DNA of 64,000 nt from Mycolicibacterium stellerae (GCF_003719305.1 NZ_RARC01000008.1:62001-126000), one strand, 5' to 3'. Positions 27,122-36,906 are shown, counted from the stretch's first letter. Notes: generated by a model from the sequence alone, not told the origin. Translations and numbers: made by a program.

Positions 27122-27152
27122 CGTGACCTTGACCGGTCGGCGGTCGCCGTGA
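27069..27152 (+). CDS. 27-residue micro-ORF bridging mtrA and mtrB
   Basis: GTG at 27069 overlaps the mtrA TGA (GTGA, 27069-27072). The TGA stop at 27150-27152 overlaps the mtrB GTG (GTGA, 27149-27152). The peptide contains VSLRGSAAV twice, then VTLTGRRSP. The frame fills the whole gap with no spare base, the arrangement of MIRU elements in M. tuberculosis such as those between senX3 and regX3. No separate SD is visible, so it would be read by ribosomes finishing mtrA and could pass them on to mtrB. Whether a stable peptide is made is unknown. Confidence 0.55.
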   Translation: MSLRGSAAVVSLRGSAAVVTLTGRRSP

Positions 27153-28798
27153 TCTTCAGCTCGAGGCGGCGCATTCATCGGCGATCTGCACCACTGCTGC
27201 GCGGATTGGGTGCGCTGGGTCGAGCATTGGGCCTTGCATGGCGCCGCTCCCTGCAGCTGCGGGTGGTGTCGCTGACGCTCGGGCTGTCACTGGCCGTGAT
27301 CCTGGTGCTCGGCTTCGTGCTGACGAGCCAGATCACCGATCGCATCCTCGAGGTCAAGGTGCGCGCGGCCACCGAAGAGATCGAACGGGCCCGCAACACC
27401 GTCAGTGGCATCGTCGGCGGCGAGGAGACCCGGTCGCTGGACAGCAGCCTGCAGCTGGCCCGCAACACCCTTATCGATCGCAAGGCCGACGCGGGAGCGG
27501 GCCTGGCAGGCGCATTCGACGCCGTCCTCGTCGTCCCCGGTGACGGACCGCGCGCCGCGACCGCCGCCGGACCCGTCGCGCAGATCCCCAACGCCCTTCG
27601 CGACTTCGTGAAGGCAGGCCAGGTCAGCTACCAGTACGCGACGGTGCACACAGAAGGCTTCTCCGGGCCTGCCCTGATCATCGGCACCCCGACGTCGTCG
27701 CCGGTCACCAACCTCGAGCTTTATCTTGTCTTTCCGCTGAACAACGAGGAATCCACGATCGCCTTGGTGCGCGGCACGATGGCCACCGGCGGCGTGGTGC
27801 TGCTGCTCATGCTCGCCGCCATCGCGCTGATCGTCGCCCGCCAGATCGTGCTGCCGGTGCGGTCGGCCTCGCGGATCGCCGAACGGTTCGCCGAAGGTCA
27901 CCTCACCGAGCGGATGCCGGTGCGCGGCGAGGACGACATGGCGCGCCTGGCGGTGTCGTTCAACGACATGGCCGAAAGCCTGTCGCGGCAGATCACCCAG
28001 CTCGAGGAGTTCGGCAACCTGCAGCGCCGCTTCACCTCCGATGTCAGCCACGAGCTGCGCACCCCGCTGACCACGGTTCGGATGGCCGCCGACCTGATCC
28101 ACGACCACAACGAAGAACTCGAGCCCGCGCTTCGGCGGTCCACCGAGCTGATGGTCAGCGAACTCGACCGGTTCGAACTGCTGCTCAACGACCTGCTCGA
28201 GATCTCCCGGCACGACGCAGGCGTGGCGGAGCTGTCCGTTGAGGCGGTCGACCTGCGCGACACCGTGCAGAGCGCGCTGGACAGCGTCGGCCACCTCGCG
28301 GGCGACGCCCAGATCGACCTGATCGTCGACGTGCCGACCGAGGAGGTCATCGCCGAGGTCGACCCACGCCGGGTGGAGCGCATCCTGCGCAACCTCATCG
28401 CCAACGCGATCGACCACGCCGAACGCAAGCCGGTGCGGATCAGGATGGCCGTCGACGAGGACACCGTCGCGGTCACCGTCCGCGACTACGGCGTCGGGTT
28501 GCGGCCCGGCGAGGAAAAGCTGGTGTTCAGCAGGTTCTGGCGCTCCGACCCGTCGCGGGTTCGCCGCTCCGGCGGCACCGGGCTGGGGCTGGCCATCAGC
28601 ATCGAGGACGCCAGGCTTCACCAGGGCAGGCTCGAGGCGTGGGGCGAGCCCGGTAAGGGTGCGTGCTTCCGGCTCACCCTGCCGCTGATTCGCGGCCACA
28701 AGGTGACGACAAGCCCGCTCCCGTTGAAACCCATTGGGCGCGAACGCAAGCCACGGAGGTCGGATAAAGACCGGCAACCGGCGGGGGAGAGCGTGTGA
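27149..28798 (+). CDS. mtrB: Sensor histidine kinase MtrB
   Basis: 549 residues, GTG start (VIFSSRRRI), as in the M. tuberculosis protein. Two membrane segments (about 38-60 and 208-230) bound an extracytoplasmic sensor domain. A HAMP linker follows ([15 protein letters not shown]), then HisKA with [12 protein letters not shown] and the HATPase domain with NAIDHAE, DYGVGL and [10 protein letters not shown]. It phosphorylates MtrA and localises to septa and poles. The C-terminal tail is shorter than the Pro-rich tail of M. tuberculosis MtrB. The stop overlaps the lpqB start (GTGA, 28795-28798). Confidence 0.96.
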   Translation: MIFSSRRRIHRRSAPLLRGLGALGRALGLAWRRSLQLRVVSLTLGLSLAVILVLGFVLTSQITDRILEVKVRAATEEIERARNTVSGIVGGEETRSLDSSLQLARNTLIDRKADAGAGLAGAFDAVLVVPGDGPRAATAAGPVAQIPNALRDFVKAGQVSYQYATVHTEGFSGPALIIGTPTSSPVTNLELYLVFPLNNEESTIALVRGTMATGGVVLLLMLAAIALIVARQIVLPVRSASRIAERFAEGHLTERMPVRGEDDMARLAVSFNDMAESLSRQITQLEEFGNLQRRFTSDVSHELRTPLTTVRMAADLIHDHNEELEPALRRSTELMVSELDRFELLLNDLLEISRHDAGVAELSVEAVDLRDTVQSALDSVGHLAGDAQIDLIVDVPTEEVIAEVDPRRVERILRNLIANAIDHAERKPVRIRMAVDEDTVAVTVRDYGVGLRPGEEKLVFSRFWRSDPSRVRRSGGTGLGLAISIEDARLHQGRLEAWGEPGKGACFRLTLPLIRGHKVTTSPLPLKPIGRERKPRRSDKDRQPAGESV

Positions 28799-30573
28799 AG
28801 CGCCTCCTCGTGCGGCCTCTGCTCCTCGCGTGCGCGCCCGTCGCGTGCGCGATGGTGTTGGCCGGATGCGCAGGTGTGCCCAGCTCGTCGGCGCCGCAGG
28901 CGATCGGGACGGTCGACCGCCCCGCACCACCGAGCCTGCCGAAGCCGACGGCCAACATGGACCCCGATGTGCTGTTGCGCGAGTTCATCAAGGCCACCGC
29001 CGATCCGTCGAACCGCCATCTCGCCGCGCGGCAGTTCCTCACCGAATCGGCGTCCAACGGCTGGGACGACGCGGGCAGCGCGCTGCTGATCGACCGGGTC
29101 GTATTCGTCGAAACGCGCGGACCCGAAAAGGTTTCGGTCAGCATGCGCGCCGACATCCTCGGGTCGCTTTCCGACATCGGGGTGTTCGAGACCGGCGAGG
29201 GTGCGTTGCCCGACCCTGGCCCGATCGAATTGGTGAAGACGCCTGGTGGCTGGCGCATCGACAAGCTGCCGAACGGTGTTTTCCTTGACTGGCAACAGTT
29301 TCAGGAGACGTACAAGCGCAACACGCTGTACTTCGCCGATCCGACCGGGAAGACCGTGGTTCCCGATCCCCGCTATGTCGCGGTATCCGATCCGGACCAG
29401 CTGGCCACCGAGCTGGTCACCAAGCTGATCGCAGGGCCCCGTCCTGAGATGGCGAACACCGTGCGCAACCTGCTCGGCCCGCCGCTGCGCCTGCGCGGAC
29501 CGGTAACCCGTGCCGACGGCGGCAAGATGGGGGTCGGCCGCGGCTACGGCGGTGCTCGCGTCGACCTGGAGAACCTGTCGACCACAGACCCCCACAGCCG
29601 TCAACTTCTTGCGGCACAGATCATTTGGACGCTCTCCCGTGCGGGAATCAACGGCCCCTACGTCATCAACGCCGACGGCGCGGCGCTCGACGACCGGTTC
29701 GCCGAGGGCTGGCGGACCTCCGACGTCGCGGCCACCGACCCCGGTGCGGCAGACGGGGCGGCCGCCGGGCTGCACGCCTTGGTCGACGGGTCGCTGGTGG
29801 CGCTGGACGGACAACGGGCGCCGCGCGTTCCCGGCCCGTTCGGTGCGACGCCCAATCAGACCGCGGCTGCGGTGTCGCGCAGCGGCCAGGACGCGGCATC
29901 GGTGGTGACGCTGAATGCGGGTGCACCGGATATGGCGTCTTCGCTGTGGGTCGGTCCGATCGGTGGAAACCCGTTGCAGGCGATGGACGGTCGCACGCTG
30001 TCGCGGCCCACCTGGTCGCTGGATGACGCAGTATGGGTGGTGGTGGACAGCAACAACGTGGTGCGCACCGTGCAGGACGCATCCGGGCAGCCGGGCCGCA
30101 TACCGGTCGATTCCACAGCGGTGTCCACCCGGTTCCCCGGGCCGATCGCCGACCTGCAGTTGTCCCGCGACGGAACACGCGCGGCGATCCTGATCCAAGG
30201 CCAGGTGATTCTGGCCAGCGTCGAGCAGACACTGGGCGGAGGCTTCGCGCTGACCTACCCCCGCAGGCTTGGCTTCGGCCTCAAGGACACCGTCGTGTCG
30301 CTGTGCTGGCGCACGGGCGACGACATCGTCGTCAGCCGCACCGATGCGCAACACCCGGTGTCTTACGTCAACCTCGACGGGGTGAACTCCGACGGCCCGA
30401 GCCGCAACCTGCTGATGCCGGTGGGTGCGGTGGCCGCGAACCCGTCGACGGTGTACGTGGCCGATGCCCGCGGCATCCTGCAACTGTCGGGTTCAGCGGC
30501 CGAGAACGACCCCCGATGGGTGGAGGTCCGCCCGTTGATGACGCCAGGCGCGATACCCGTCCTGCCGGGCTGA
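28795..30573 (+). CDS. lpqB: MtrAB-accessory lipoprotein LpqB
   Basis: 592 residues, GTG start overlapping the mtrB stop. Lipoprotein signal with lipobox LAGC at about residues 21-24. A GerMN-like domain lies at about 180-290 and a beta-propeller-like C-terminal region follows (repeats such as [14 protein letters not shown] and [16 protein letters not shown]). LpqB binds the MtrB extracytoplasmic domain and tunes MtrA phosphorylation. The three-gene overlap chain mtrA, micro-ORF, mtrB, lpqB indicates strict co-translation. Confidence 0.95.
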   Translation: MKRLLVRPLLLACAPVACAMVLAGCAGVPSSSAPQAIGTVDRPAPPSLPKPTANMDPDVLLREFIKATADPSNRHLAARQFLTESASNGWDDAGSALLIDRVVFVETRGPEKVSVSMRADILGSLSDIGVFETGEGALPDPGPIELVKTPGGWRIDKLPNGVFLDWQQFQETYKRNTLYFADPTGKTVVPDPRYVAVSDPDQLATELVTKLIAGPRPEMANTVRNLLGPPLRLRGPVTRADGGKMGVGRGYGGARVDLENLSTTDPHSRQLLAAQIIWTLSRAGINGPYVINADGAALDDRFAEGWRTSDVAATDPGAADGAAAGLHALVDGSLVALDGQRAPRVPGPFGATPNQTAAAVSRSGQDAASVVTLNAGAPDMASSLWVGPIGGNPLQAMDGRTLSRPTWSLDDAVWVVVDSNNVVRTVQDASGQPGRIPVDSTAVSTRFPGPIADLQLSRDGTRAAILIQGQVILASVEQTLGGGFALTYPRRLGFGLKDTVVSLCWRTGDDIVVSRTDAQHPVSYVNLDGVNSDGPSRNLLMPVGAVAANPSTVYVADARGILQLSGSAAENDPRWVEVRPLMTPGAIPVLPG

Positions 30574-30664
30574 ACTACCGCGTCGCTTTCGCCGTTGTGC
30601 AGACAAGAGTGCATCGAGTGGAGTTTGCTGTCACTTAAGGCCCAGCCCGCCGAAAGGTTTCACC

Positions 30665-31102
30665 ATGCCCCTTGACGACGTTCGGATGCCCCGGCAACAG
30701 ATGATCCGCGGTACCGGGCTCCTATTGACCGCAGGAACACTTGCCGCGTGCAGCGGTGGCGGCGACAAGCCCGCAGCCAGTAGCGAGGCGGTGACGACGC
30801 CGCCATCCGCGGATCCGCCGACTGGTGGTGCGATCACCAAGACCGCCGACGTGCCGGTCGGTTCGGGGGTGATCGTCGGCGACGTCGTGGTCACGCAGCC
30901 GTCGGCGGGTGACTTCAAGGCGTTCTCGTCGAAGTGCACGCACAAGGGATGCGCGGTCAACAAGGTCGCCGACGGAACGATCGACTGCCCCTGTCACGGC
31001 AGCAAGTTCACCCTGGACGGCGCCGTCGCCAAGGGGCCGGCGACCGAACCGCTTGAGCCGAAAACGATTTCGGTGCAGGGTGATTCGATCGTCTTAGGGT
31101 GA
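30665..31102 (+). CDS. Rieske [2Fe-2S] lipoprotein
   Basis: 145 residues. The N-terminus has a signal with likely lipobox LAAC near residue 29 (it lacks the double Arg of a strict Tat signal: PRQQMIRG). The C-terminal Rieske fold has all ligands: C91 and H93 in CTHKGC, C108 and H111 in CPCHGSKF, plus the disulfide cysteines C96 and C110. It would be an electron carrier on the outer membrane face. It lies after lpqB with a 91-bp gap and is convergent with a molybdenum hydroxylase operon; whether it is that enzyme's partner is unproven. Confidence 0.87.
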   Translation: MPLDDVRMPRQQMIRGTGLLLTAGTLAACSGGGDKPAASSEAVTTPPSADPPTGGAITKTADVPVGSGVIVGDVVVTQPSAGDFKAFSSKCTHKGCAVNKVADGTIDCPCHGSKFTLDGAVAKGPATEPLEPKTISVQGDSIVLG

Positions 31103-31122
31103 TCGCCCGGTGACGGAAGACT

Positions 31123-33237
31123 TCAGTCCGGCATCGCCGCGACGATCTGCTCCTTGGTGAGTGGCAGCGATCGCACGCGCACACCGATCGCGTCGCACAG
31201 CGCGTTGGCGATCGCGGCGGTCGTCGGGCCCTGCGCGCATTCGCCGACGCCGAGGGGTTGGTGTCCGTCGCCGGCCATGAGTTCGACGTCGACGGCGGGC
31301 ACCTCGGAGAACCGCAGGATCGGATAGCTCTCCCAGTTGTCACTCGTGACGGTGTACCGGTCGAACCGGACGCGCTCCTTGACCGTCCAACTGGTCGCCT
31401 GGACCGCGCCGCCCTCGATCTGGTTGGTCGCCCCGGCCGGGCTGATGACGAGGCCCGCGTCGACGGCGATGGTCAACCGGCGCACACGCACCTGCTCGAC
31501 GGCCTCCACCTCTGCGACCACGGCGCAATACGCACTCGAGCCCTTGTACCGTGCGTAGCCGATGCCGTGACCGATCGAGTCCGATGCTGCCCATTGACCC
31601 CAATTAGAACGGCGCGCGACGGCTTCCACCACAGCACGAGCGCGCGGGTCGGACAGGTGGGCAAGCCGGTAGGAGACGGGGTCGACGCCCGCCTGTGCGG
31701 CGAGTTCGTCCATGAACGACTCGGCGGCAAAGACATTGAGGTGAGCCCCCAGTGAGCGGAGCGCAGAGGTCCGCAACGGCATCTCCGGGATCAGGTGGTT
31801 GACGACTTCATACGACGAAAAGTCATAACCAGGCACGGCGTTACGGCGCGTGCCACCGCCGCGTTCCAGCGGCGGTTCGGTGCCGGAGTGCATCGCCGTG
31901 CGGTCGCGGTGGCTGGTGGCAAGAAACGCGGGCGGGTCCGTCGTGCCGGGGCGGCTGACGAAGGTGCCGCTCCAGATCTCGTGCCGCCAGGACAGCACCG
32001 CGCCGTCGATCGCCGTCTGCGCCGAAACCCGAACCACGCCTGCGCTTCCGAGCGGCGCCCACGCCAGCTCGTCGGCGCGCGACCACACCACATGGACCGG
32101 CCGGCCCGGTACCGCCAGCGCCAGCAGGGCCGCGTCCATCGCAACGTCGTCGGCGCCGTTGTGCCCGTAGCACCCGGCGCCCTCGACGTGGCGGACCACC
32201 AACTGCTCGGGAAGCATGCCCAACTCGCGCGCGATCTCCCGGCGCAGGTTGTAGACGCTCTGGCTGTGCGACCAGATCTCCAGCGCGCCGTCACCCGCCA
32301 GCGCGACCGCGCAGGACGGTGCGATCGAACCGTGCGCGATGAACGGACGATGGTAGGTGGCCGACCACGACCGCCGCACCGCGTCGAGCGACTTCTGGCC
32401 TTCGGCGACGACGGTGGTGTCGGCGGGCGCCTCGGTCAGAAACCGCGGGAGGTCGTCCTCGTCCGGCAACGACGGCGTCTGCTCCCAGACTGCATCGGCA
32501 CACAGCCGGTCGGCCGCCCGCAGCGCGGCCTCCTCGCGCTCGGCGATCACGGCCAGAAAATCGCCGTCGCGCACCACGGTGACCACCCCGGGCAGCGCCA
32601 GCGTCGGCGTGTCGTCGAGCGCGGTGAGCGTCGCGCCCCGCGAAGGAGGGCGCACCACCCGGCCGTACAGCATTCCGTCCAACTGTAAATCGTGTACGTA
32701 GCGCGGGCGCCCGAAAAGCTTGTCCGGCAGGTCGATTCGTGACGCGTCCGTGCCGATGACATGGTAATCGGACTCCGGTTTCGGTTTGCCGCCGCCACTG
32801 GCGGGGCGGTCAAGCACGGACTCGTCGGCCAGCTCCCAGTATGTGGTCGCCGTGCCGTCGCGACCGGTGATCCGTCCGTCGGCGACGGACAAGTCCTCCT
32901 TGGGGACCGCGAGCTTCTCCGCGGCGATGGACAGGTAGAGGTCGCGCGCCTCTGCGCAGACCACGCGCAGCGCGGCACCCGACTGCTGAATGGACAGGCT
33001 GCCCGCCGTCGTACCTTCGTCCGGGCTGAGGCCTGTTGCCGTCGCGGTCATCTCGATCCGGCCGACGTCGACGTCGAGTTCCTCGGCGACCATCTGCGCC
33101 AGTGCGGTGAGGATGCCCTGGCCGAGCTCGACCTTGCCGGAGCGCACCTCAACCGTGCCGTCGGCCCCGATTCGCAGCCAGTCGCCGAGGCGCGGGTTGG
33201 CCGCCAACGTCGGCGGCAGCGGCGTATCGCCGGTCAT
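31123..33237 (-). CDS. Molybdopterin-binding subunit, xanthine dehydrogenase / isoquinoline oxidoreductase family
   Basis: 704 residues from the ATG at 33237, which overlaps the stop of the small subunit gene (ATGA). A longer ORF begins inside that gene and is not needed. Family features: VELGQGILTALAQMVAEEL near the N-terminus, GAGCYGHNGADDVAMDAALLA in the centre, and VGECAQGPTTAAIANA near the C-terminus, where the active-site Glu loop of the family lies. No FAD subunit gene is adjacent, so this is the two-subunit IorAB-like arrangement that hydroxylates N-heterocycles or aldehydes and passes electrons to a cytochrome or other carrier. The substrate is unknown. Confidence 0.85.
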   Translation of the reverse strand: MTGDTPLPPTLAANPRLGDWLRIGADGTVEVRSGKVELGQGILTALAQMVAEELDVDVGRIEMTATATGLSPDEGTTAGSLSIQQSGAALRVVCAEARDLYLSIAAEKLAVPKEDLSVADGRITGRDGTATTYWELADESVLDRPASGGGKPKPESDYHVIGTDASRIDLPDKLFGRPRYVHDLQLDGMLYGRVVRPPSRGATLTALDDTPTLALPGVVTVVRDGDFLAVIAEREEAALRAADRLCADAVWEQTPSLPDEDDLPRFLTEAPADTTVVAEGQKSLDAVRRSWSATYHRPFIAHGSIAPSCAVALAGDGALEIWSHSQSVYNLRREIARELGMLPEQLVVRHVEGAGCYGHNGADDVAMDAALLALAVPGRPVHVVWSRADELAWAPLGSAGVVRVSAQTAIDGAVLSWRHEIWSGTFVSRPGTTDPPAFLATSHRDRTAMHSGTEPPLERGGGTRRNAVPGYDFSSYEVVNHLIPEMPLRTSALRSLGAHLNVFAAESFMDELAAQAGVDPVSYRLAHLSDPRARAVVEAVARRSNWGQWAASDSIGHGIGYARYKGSSAYCAVVAEVEAVEQVRVRRLTIAVDAGLVISPAGATNQIEGGAVQATSWTVKERVRFDRYTVTSDNWESYPILRFSEVPAVDVELMAGDGHQPLGVGECAQGPTTAAIANALCDAIGVRVRSLPLTKEQIVAAMPD

Positions 33238-33725
33238 GGTGTGCCACCGCGTATTTCGGCCGCCGCCGCGAGCACGGCGCGAACCACGCGGTTGTGGGAA
33301 CCGCAGCGGCACAGGTTGTCGTCAAGCGCCGCACGCACGTCGGCCTCCGACGGGTCCGGGTTGCCGGCGAGCAGATGCGCGGCGCGCACGACGATCCCTG
33401 ACATGCAATAGCCGCATTGCGCGGCTTGCTGCGCGACGATCGAACGGGCGACCGCATGCGGTTGGCCGTCGACGCCGAGGCCTTCGACCGTCGTCACATC
33501 CTTGCCTTCGACCGACCACATCGGGGTGTCACACGAGTAGGCGGGGTCCCCGTCGACCAGCACGAGGCAGGCACCGCAGACGCCGAGGCCGCAGCCGAAC
33601 CGGGTGCCCTTGAGGCCGAGGTGGTTGCGCAGCACATAGAGCAGCGGCGTGTCAGGCTCGGTGACGAGCTCCCGCTGGCGACCGTTCACCGTGACGGTCG
33701 AGGCGGCAGGCCCCTCGTGTGCCAT
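33234..33725 (-). CDS. [2Fe-2S] subunit of the molybdenum hydroxylase
   Basis: 163 residues from the ATG at 33725 (a longer ORF to 33764 lacks support). Eight Fe-S cysteines in two clusters: plant-type C45, C50, C53, C65 (GCGLGVCGAC) and the helical cluster C104, C107, C139, C141 (QCGYC and LCRCG). It moves electrons from the molybdenum site. Overlap with the large-subunit start shows co-translation. This two-gene unit occupies the place between lpqB and the ComF-like gene where M. tuberculosis has Rv3243c. Confidence 0.9.
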   Translation of the reverse strand: MAHEGPAASTVTVNGRQRELVTEPDTPLLYVLRNHLGLKGTRFGCGLGVCGACLVLVDGDPAYSCDTPMWSVEGKDVTTVEGLGVDGQPHAVARSIVAQQAAQCGYCMSGIVVRAAHLLAGNPDPSEADVRAALDDNLCRCGSHNRVVRAVLAAAAEIRGGTP

Positions 33726-33909
33726 CACTCCAGAATCACCGGCGGGCGCGCGCGGCGCCAGCAAGATGCGTCACACACAGTGTTTCGACATCAAACGTCC
33801 AAGTTCCTGGTGCGCGCGCTTGACGACCGATGCGCGCATGACGATCGAAACTGCGGGGAGATCGCGAAAATTCATGAGATGGCGATCTGTCGGCAGGCTC
33901 GGCGACCGA

Positions 33910-35217
33910 TCAGGCCGAGGTGACGCCGCGAATCCTGCCCTCGCGGAACGCCTCGACGAAGTGCCGATGGTCCTCGCGCACGGTTTTGGCGTAGTCAAGC
34001 CCGAATTCGACGATGTCGTCGACGAACTCGTCGGCGCGGTCCCCGATCAGTTCCGCGATAGCATCCTCGGTCTGAAATCCGACCAGCTCCTGGTCGCTGT
34101 CGGCATCGCCGACGCAGTGCACCTTGGCCACCGCGCGGCCGAGCTGTTCGATCACCTCGGTCAGTTCGTCAGGCTCGGTCAGCTCGCTCCAGTCGAGGTC
34201 GGACTCATACGGCGAAAGCTCCGCGACGACGTAACCGATTCCGTCGACCTCGGTGTAGCCGAGTAGGGGATCGGCGTGTGCCTGCAGCGCCCGCTGCGAC
34301 ACCGCGGTGCGGTGCCCGTGGTGCTTGAAGTACTTGTGCACGGCCTCGTCGTCGACGACGCGGCTCGGCGCAGCGACGTTGGCCTGCTTCATCGACAGCA
34401 CGATGTCGTTATCGAGCGCCTGGTTGAAGCCCTCGATCAGCACGTTGTAGCTCGGCAGGCCCGCGCTGCCGATGCCGAAGCCTGTCCTGCCGACGATGTC
34501 CTTCACGTCGTAGGCGATTTCGCGGAACTTCTTCGATTTCGGGATGGTCTCCTGGTAGGCCGCGAAGGCGGCGTTGACCTTGTCGTATTCGGCCTCATCG
34601 AGCCGGCGGACACCGGAGAATTCGCGAAAACGGCGGTCCGCCCCGTCGACATGAGTGGTCCTGTGCAGCAGCTCGTAGCGCGTAGACAGGCGCGCGTCCT
34701 GCAGCGCCGCAAGCACCGCACCGCGGGCGGTGTCGAGGTTCAACGAGAACGTCGAGTCGTCTTCGGTCTGCCGGAACCAGGCCACCTGATCGAGATACGA
34801 CCGGGTGAATGCCGCGATCAAATCACGAATCACGCTGTCGGACAGGGCTTTCTGCCAGCACATCAAGGCCACGCTTGCCGCGAACCGCTGCAGGTCCCAC
34901 GTGAAGTGCCCGACGAAGGCCTCGTCGAAGTCGTTGACGTCGAAGATCAGCATCCCGGAGCCGTCCATGTAGGTTCCGAAGTTCTCCGCGTGCAGGTCGC
35001 CCTGAATCCAGACGCGGCCGGTTCGCTCGTCGGCCCATCGGTCCTCTCGATCGGCGACGTCGGCGTAGAAGACGCAGGCGCTGCCGCGGTAGAACGCGAA
35101 CGGTTCGGCGGCCATCTTGCGGAACTTCGTGCGGAACGCATCCGGGTCGGCCTGCATCAGATCGGAGAACGCATCCTCGAGGCATTCGACGATGAAGGAT
35201 TCACGAGCGTCGGCCAT
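33910..35217 (-). CDS. DUF2252 family protein (kinase-like fold)
   Basis: 435 residues from the ATG at 35217. The diagnostic segments are WIQGDLHAENFGTY and FDVNDFDEAFVGHFTWDLQRFAASVA, which look like the catalytic loop (D....N) and metal-binding D of aminoglycoside-phosphotransferase-type kinases. DUF2252 is widespread in actinobacteria with no firm substrate. It is divergent from the ComF-like gene by about 60 bp. The roughly 180-bp gap between it and the molybdenum hydroxylase gene holds nothing I can identify. Confidence 0.83.
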   Translation of the reverse strand: MADARESFIVECLEDAFSDLMQADPDAFRTKFRKMAAEPFAFYRGSACVFYADVADREDRWADERTGRVWIQGDLHAENFGTYMDGSGMLIFDVNDFDEAFVGHFTWDLQRFAASVALMCWQKALSDSVIRDLIAAFTRSYLDQVAWFRQTEDDSTFSLNLDTARGAVLAALQDARLSTRYELLHRTTHVDGADRRFREFSGVRRLDEAEYDKVNAAFAAYQETIPKSKKFREIAYDVKDIVGRTGFGIGSAGLPSYNVLIEGFNQALDNDIVLSMKQANVAAPSRVVDDEAVHKYFKHHGHRTAVSQRALQAHADPLLGYTEVDGIGYVVAELSPYESDLDWSELTEPDELTEVIEQLGRAVAKVHCVGDADSDQELVGFQTEDAIAELIGDRADEFVDDIVEFGLDYAKTVREDHRHFVEAFREGRIRGVTSA

Positions 35218-35278
35218 GACCTGTGGAGTACCCGCAGCGCGCGAAATCGATGTCACCGCCCGCCGCGAGACTGGGCGA

Positions 35279-35917
35279 GTGCTCGACCTGGTTCTTCCGC
35301 TGGAGTGCGGGGGGTGCGGCGCCCCGTCGACCCGCTGGTGCGACGCCTGCGCGCGGCAGCTTGCGGTTCGCGCCGACGAACCGCACGTCGTCACCCCCCG
35401 AGTGCACCAAGGCGTGCCGGTCTTCTCGCTCGGCCGCTACGCGGGCGCCCGGCGCGCCGCGATCGTGGCGGTCAAGGAGCACGGTCGCGCCGACCTGATC
35501 GACCCGCTCGGCGCCGCGCTGCGGGGCGGGCTGCGGCAGCTGTTGACGTGGGGCGTGCTCGGCCCGCCGCTGACCGTCGTGCCTGCACCAACCCGCCGCT
35601 ACGCGGCCCGCAGGCGCGGCGGAGACCCCGTCACGCGGATGGCGCTCGCTGCCACATCGGATGGTCGCGACGCGCGGGTCGTCCAGGCCCTTCGGATGAC
35701 GACCATGGTCCGCGACTCGGTCGGGCTGTCCGGCGCGGCGCGCCAGCGAAACGTGGCGGGCCGGGTCCGGCTGCGCGGGCCGGTGCAGCGGCTGACAGGC
35801 GACGTGGTGCTGGTCGACGACATCGTCACCACCGGCGCGACCGCAGCCGAATCGGTGCGCGTCCTGCAAACTTCTGGAGCCCGGGTGTTCGCCGTCCTTG
35901 CGCTGGCGAACGCATGA
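35279..35917 (+). CDS. ComF-family phosphoribosyltransferase-like protein (Rv3242c-like)
   Basis: 212 residues from a GTG at 35279 (VLDLVLPLECGGCG), matching the length and N-terminus of the M. tuberculosis homologue; a longer frame upstream is open but unsupported. N-terminal zinc-ribbon CGGCGAPSTRWCDAC and a type I PRTase PRPP loop VVLVDDIVTTGATAAESV near the C-terminus. ComF relatives take part in DNA uptake or repair, but the role in mycobacteria is unknown. Confidence 0.86.
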   Translation: MLDLVLPLECGGCGAPSTRWCDACARQLAVRADEPHVVTPRVHQGVPVFSLGRYAGARRAAIVAVKEHGRADLIDPLGAALRGGLRQLLTWGVLGPPLTVVPAPTRRYAARRRGGDPVTRMALAATSDGRDARVVQALRMTTMVRDSVGLSGAARQRNVAGRVRLRGPVQRLTGDVVLVDDIVTTGATAAESVRVLQTSGARVFAVLALANA

Positions 35918-36216
35918 CTCCTCACCCCTGACGGCGCGGCCAATTTCTTCGAGATCAAACCGGTGTGAAGAACTGAAAACAGGTAGGCGAATTTACTGGC
36001 ACTACCGGGTGAACACGGACTACCGTCGGGTCCAACGCCCGTGAACACCTCACGGCGGCGCTCTGGCAAGAAGCGCCAACCATCGCCCAGCGGTAGGAGG
36101 TGACTGATCGACACCTTGTACCGGCGAGCGGCGAGATAACAGGCGCTTTCGGTGCATCTTCTGCCAGGTAGGCACGCAGTGCGCGTGCGACGCGAAACAG
36201 AAACGAGTCGCCAAGC
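35918..36216 (+). other. Gap before hpf with an unused perfect Shine-Dalgarno
   Basis: About 300 bp without a supported gene. GGAGGTGA at 36096-36103 is a perfect complement to the 16S rRNA 3' end, but no ATG or GTG lies 5-10 bp downstream; only non-standard codons fit and they give ORFs of at most about 11 codons. It could mark a leader peptide or be chance. No clear promoter was identified. Confidence 0.35.
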
Positions 36217-36888
36217 ATGTCAATCCGTTCCATGGAAACAGACCGCTCGATGATCGTTGAGGACGAAGAGAACGCGCCCGCGCCTCATGCCGAGGTCGTC
36301 GTCAAGGGCCGCAACGTCGAGATCCCCGACCACTTCCGCATCTATGTCTCAGAAAAGCTGGCGCGCGTCGAGCGATTCGACCGCAGCATCTACCTCTTCG
36401 ACGTCGAACTCGACCATGAGCGCAATCGGCGCCAACGCAAGAACTGTCAGCACGTCGAGATCACCGCACGGGGCCGCGGGCCCGTCGTACGGGGCGAGGC
36501 GTGCGCCGACAGCTTCTACGCCGCACTCGAGGCGGCGGTCTGCAAACTCGAGAACCGGTTGCGGCGGAGCAAGGATCGCCGCAAGGTGCACTACGGCGAC
36601 AAGACGCCGGTGTCGCTGGCAGAAGCCACGAAGGTGTCGGCTCCCGAGGCGTTCGTTCAGGGCGCAGGCGACGAATCCGAGGCGGTCGACGGCCAAGAGT
36701 TCCACGAACCCGGCCAGATCGTCCGCACCAAGGAACACCCGGCCAAGCCGATGACCGTGGACGATGCGCTCTACGAGATGGAACTGGTCGGGCACGACTT
36801 TTTCCTGTTCCACGACAAACAGAGCGACAAACCGTGCGTGGTGTACCGCAGGCATGCCTACGACTACGGCTTGATTCGGCTCGCCTGA
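36217..36888 (+). CDS. hpf: Ribosome hibernation promoting factor, long form
   Basis: 223 residues. The N-terminal S30AE domain (about 25-130) includes VVVKGRNVEIPDHFRIYVSEKLARVERFD and a basic helix RLRRSKDRRK. The C-terminal dimerisation domain (about 165-223) is KPMTVDDALYEMELVGHDFFLF...VVYRRHAYDYGLIRL. Long HPF dimers stabilise inactive ribosomes in stationary phase; the mycobacterial protein (Rv3241c, MPY in M. smegmatis) binds 70S monomers. The start is uncertain among several nearby ATGs; the first, at 36217, is used. secA1 follows after a 117-bp gap with a hairpin. Confidence 0.9.
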   Translation: MSIRSMETDRSMIVEDEENAPAPHAEVVVKGRNVEIPDHFRIYVSEKLARVERFDRSIYLFDVELDHERNRRQRKNCQHVEITARGRGPVVRGEACADSFYAALEAAVCKLENRLRRSKDRRKVHYGDKTPVSLAEATKVSAPEAFVQGAGDESEAVDGQEFHEPGQIVRTKEHPAKPMTVDDALYEMELVGHDFFLFHDKQSDKPCVVYRRHAYDYGLIRLA

Positions 36889-36906
36889 GCCGGTGGGCTG
36901 ATTCGC

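Noticed and set aside
27287..28930. 547-residue open frame antisense to mtrB and lpqB
   Set aside because: A shadow of high-GC codon bias; mtrB on the other strand has all kinase motifs and the antisense frame shows no family features.
28618..30483. 621-residue open frame antisense to lpqB
   Set aside because: His/Arg/Gly-rich composition with no recognisable domain, opposite a clear lipoprotein gene.
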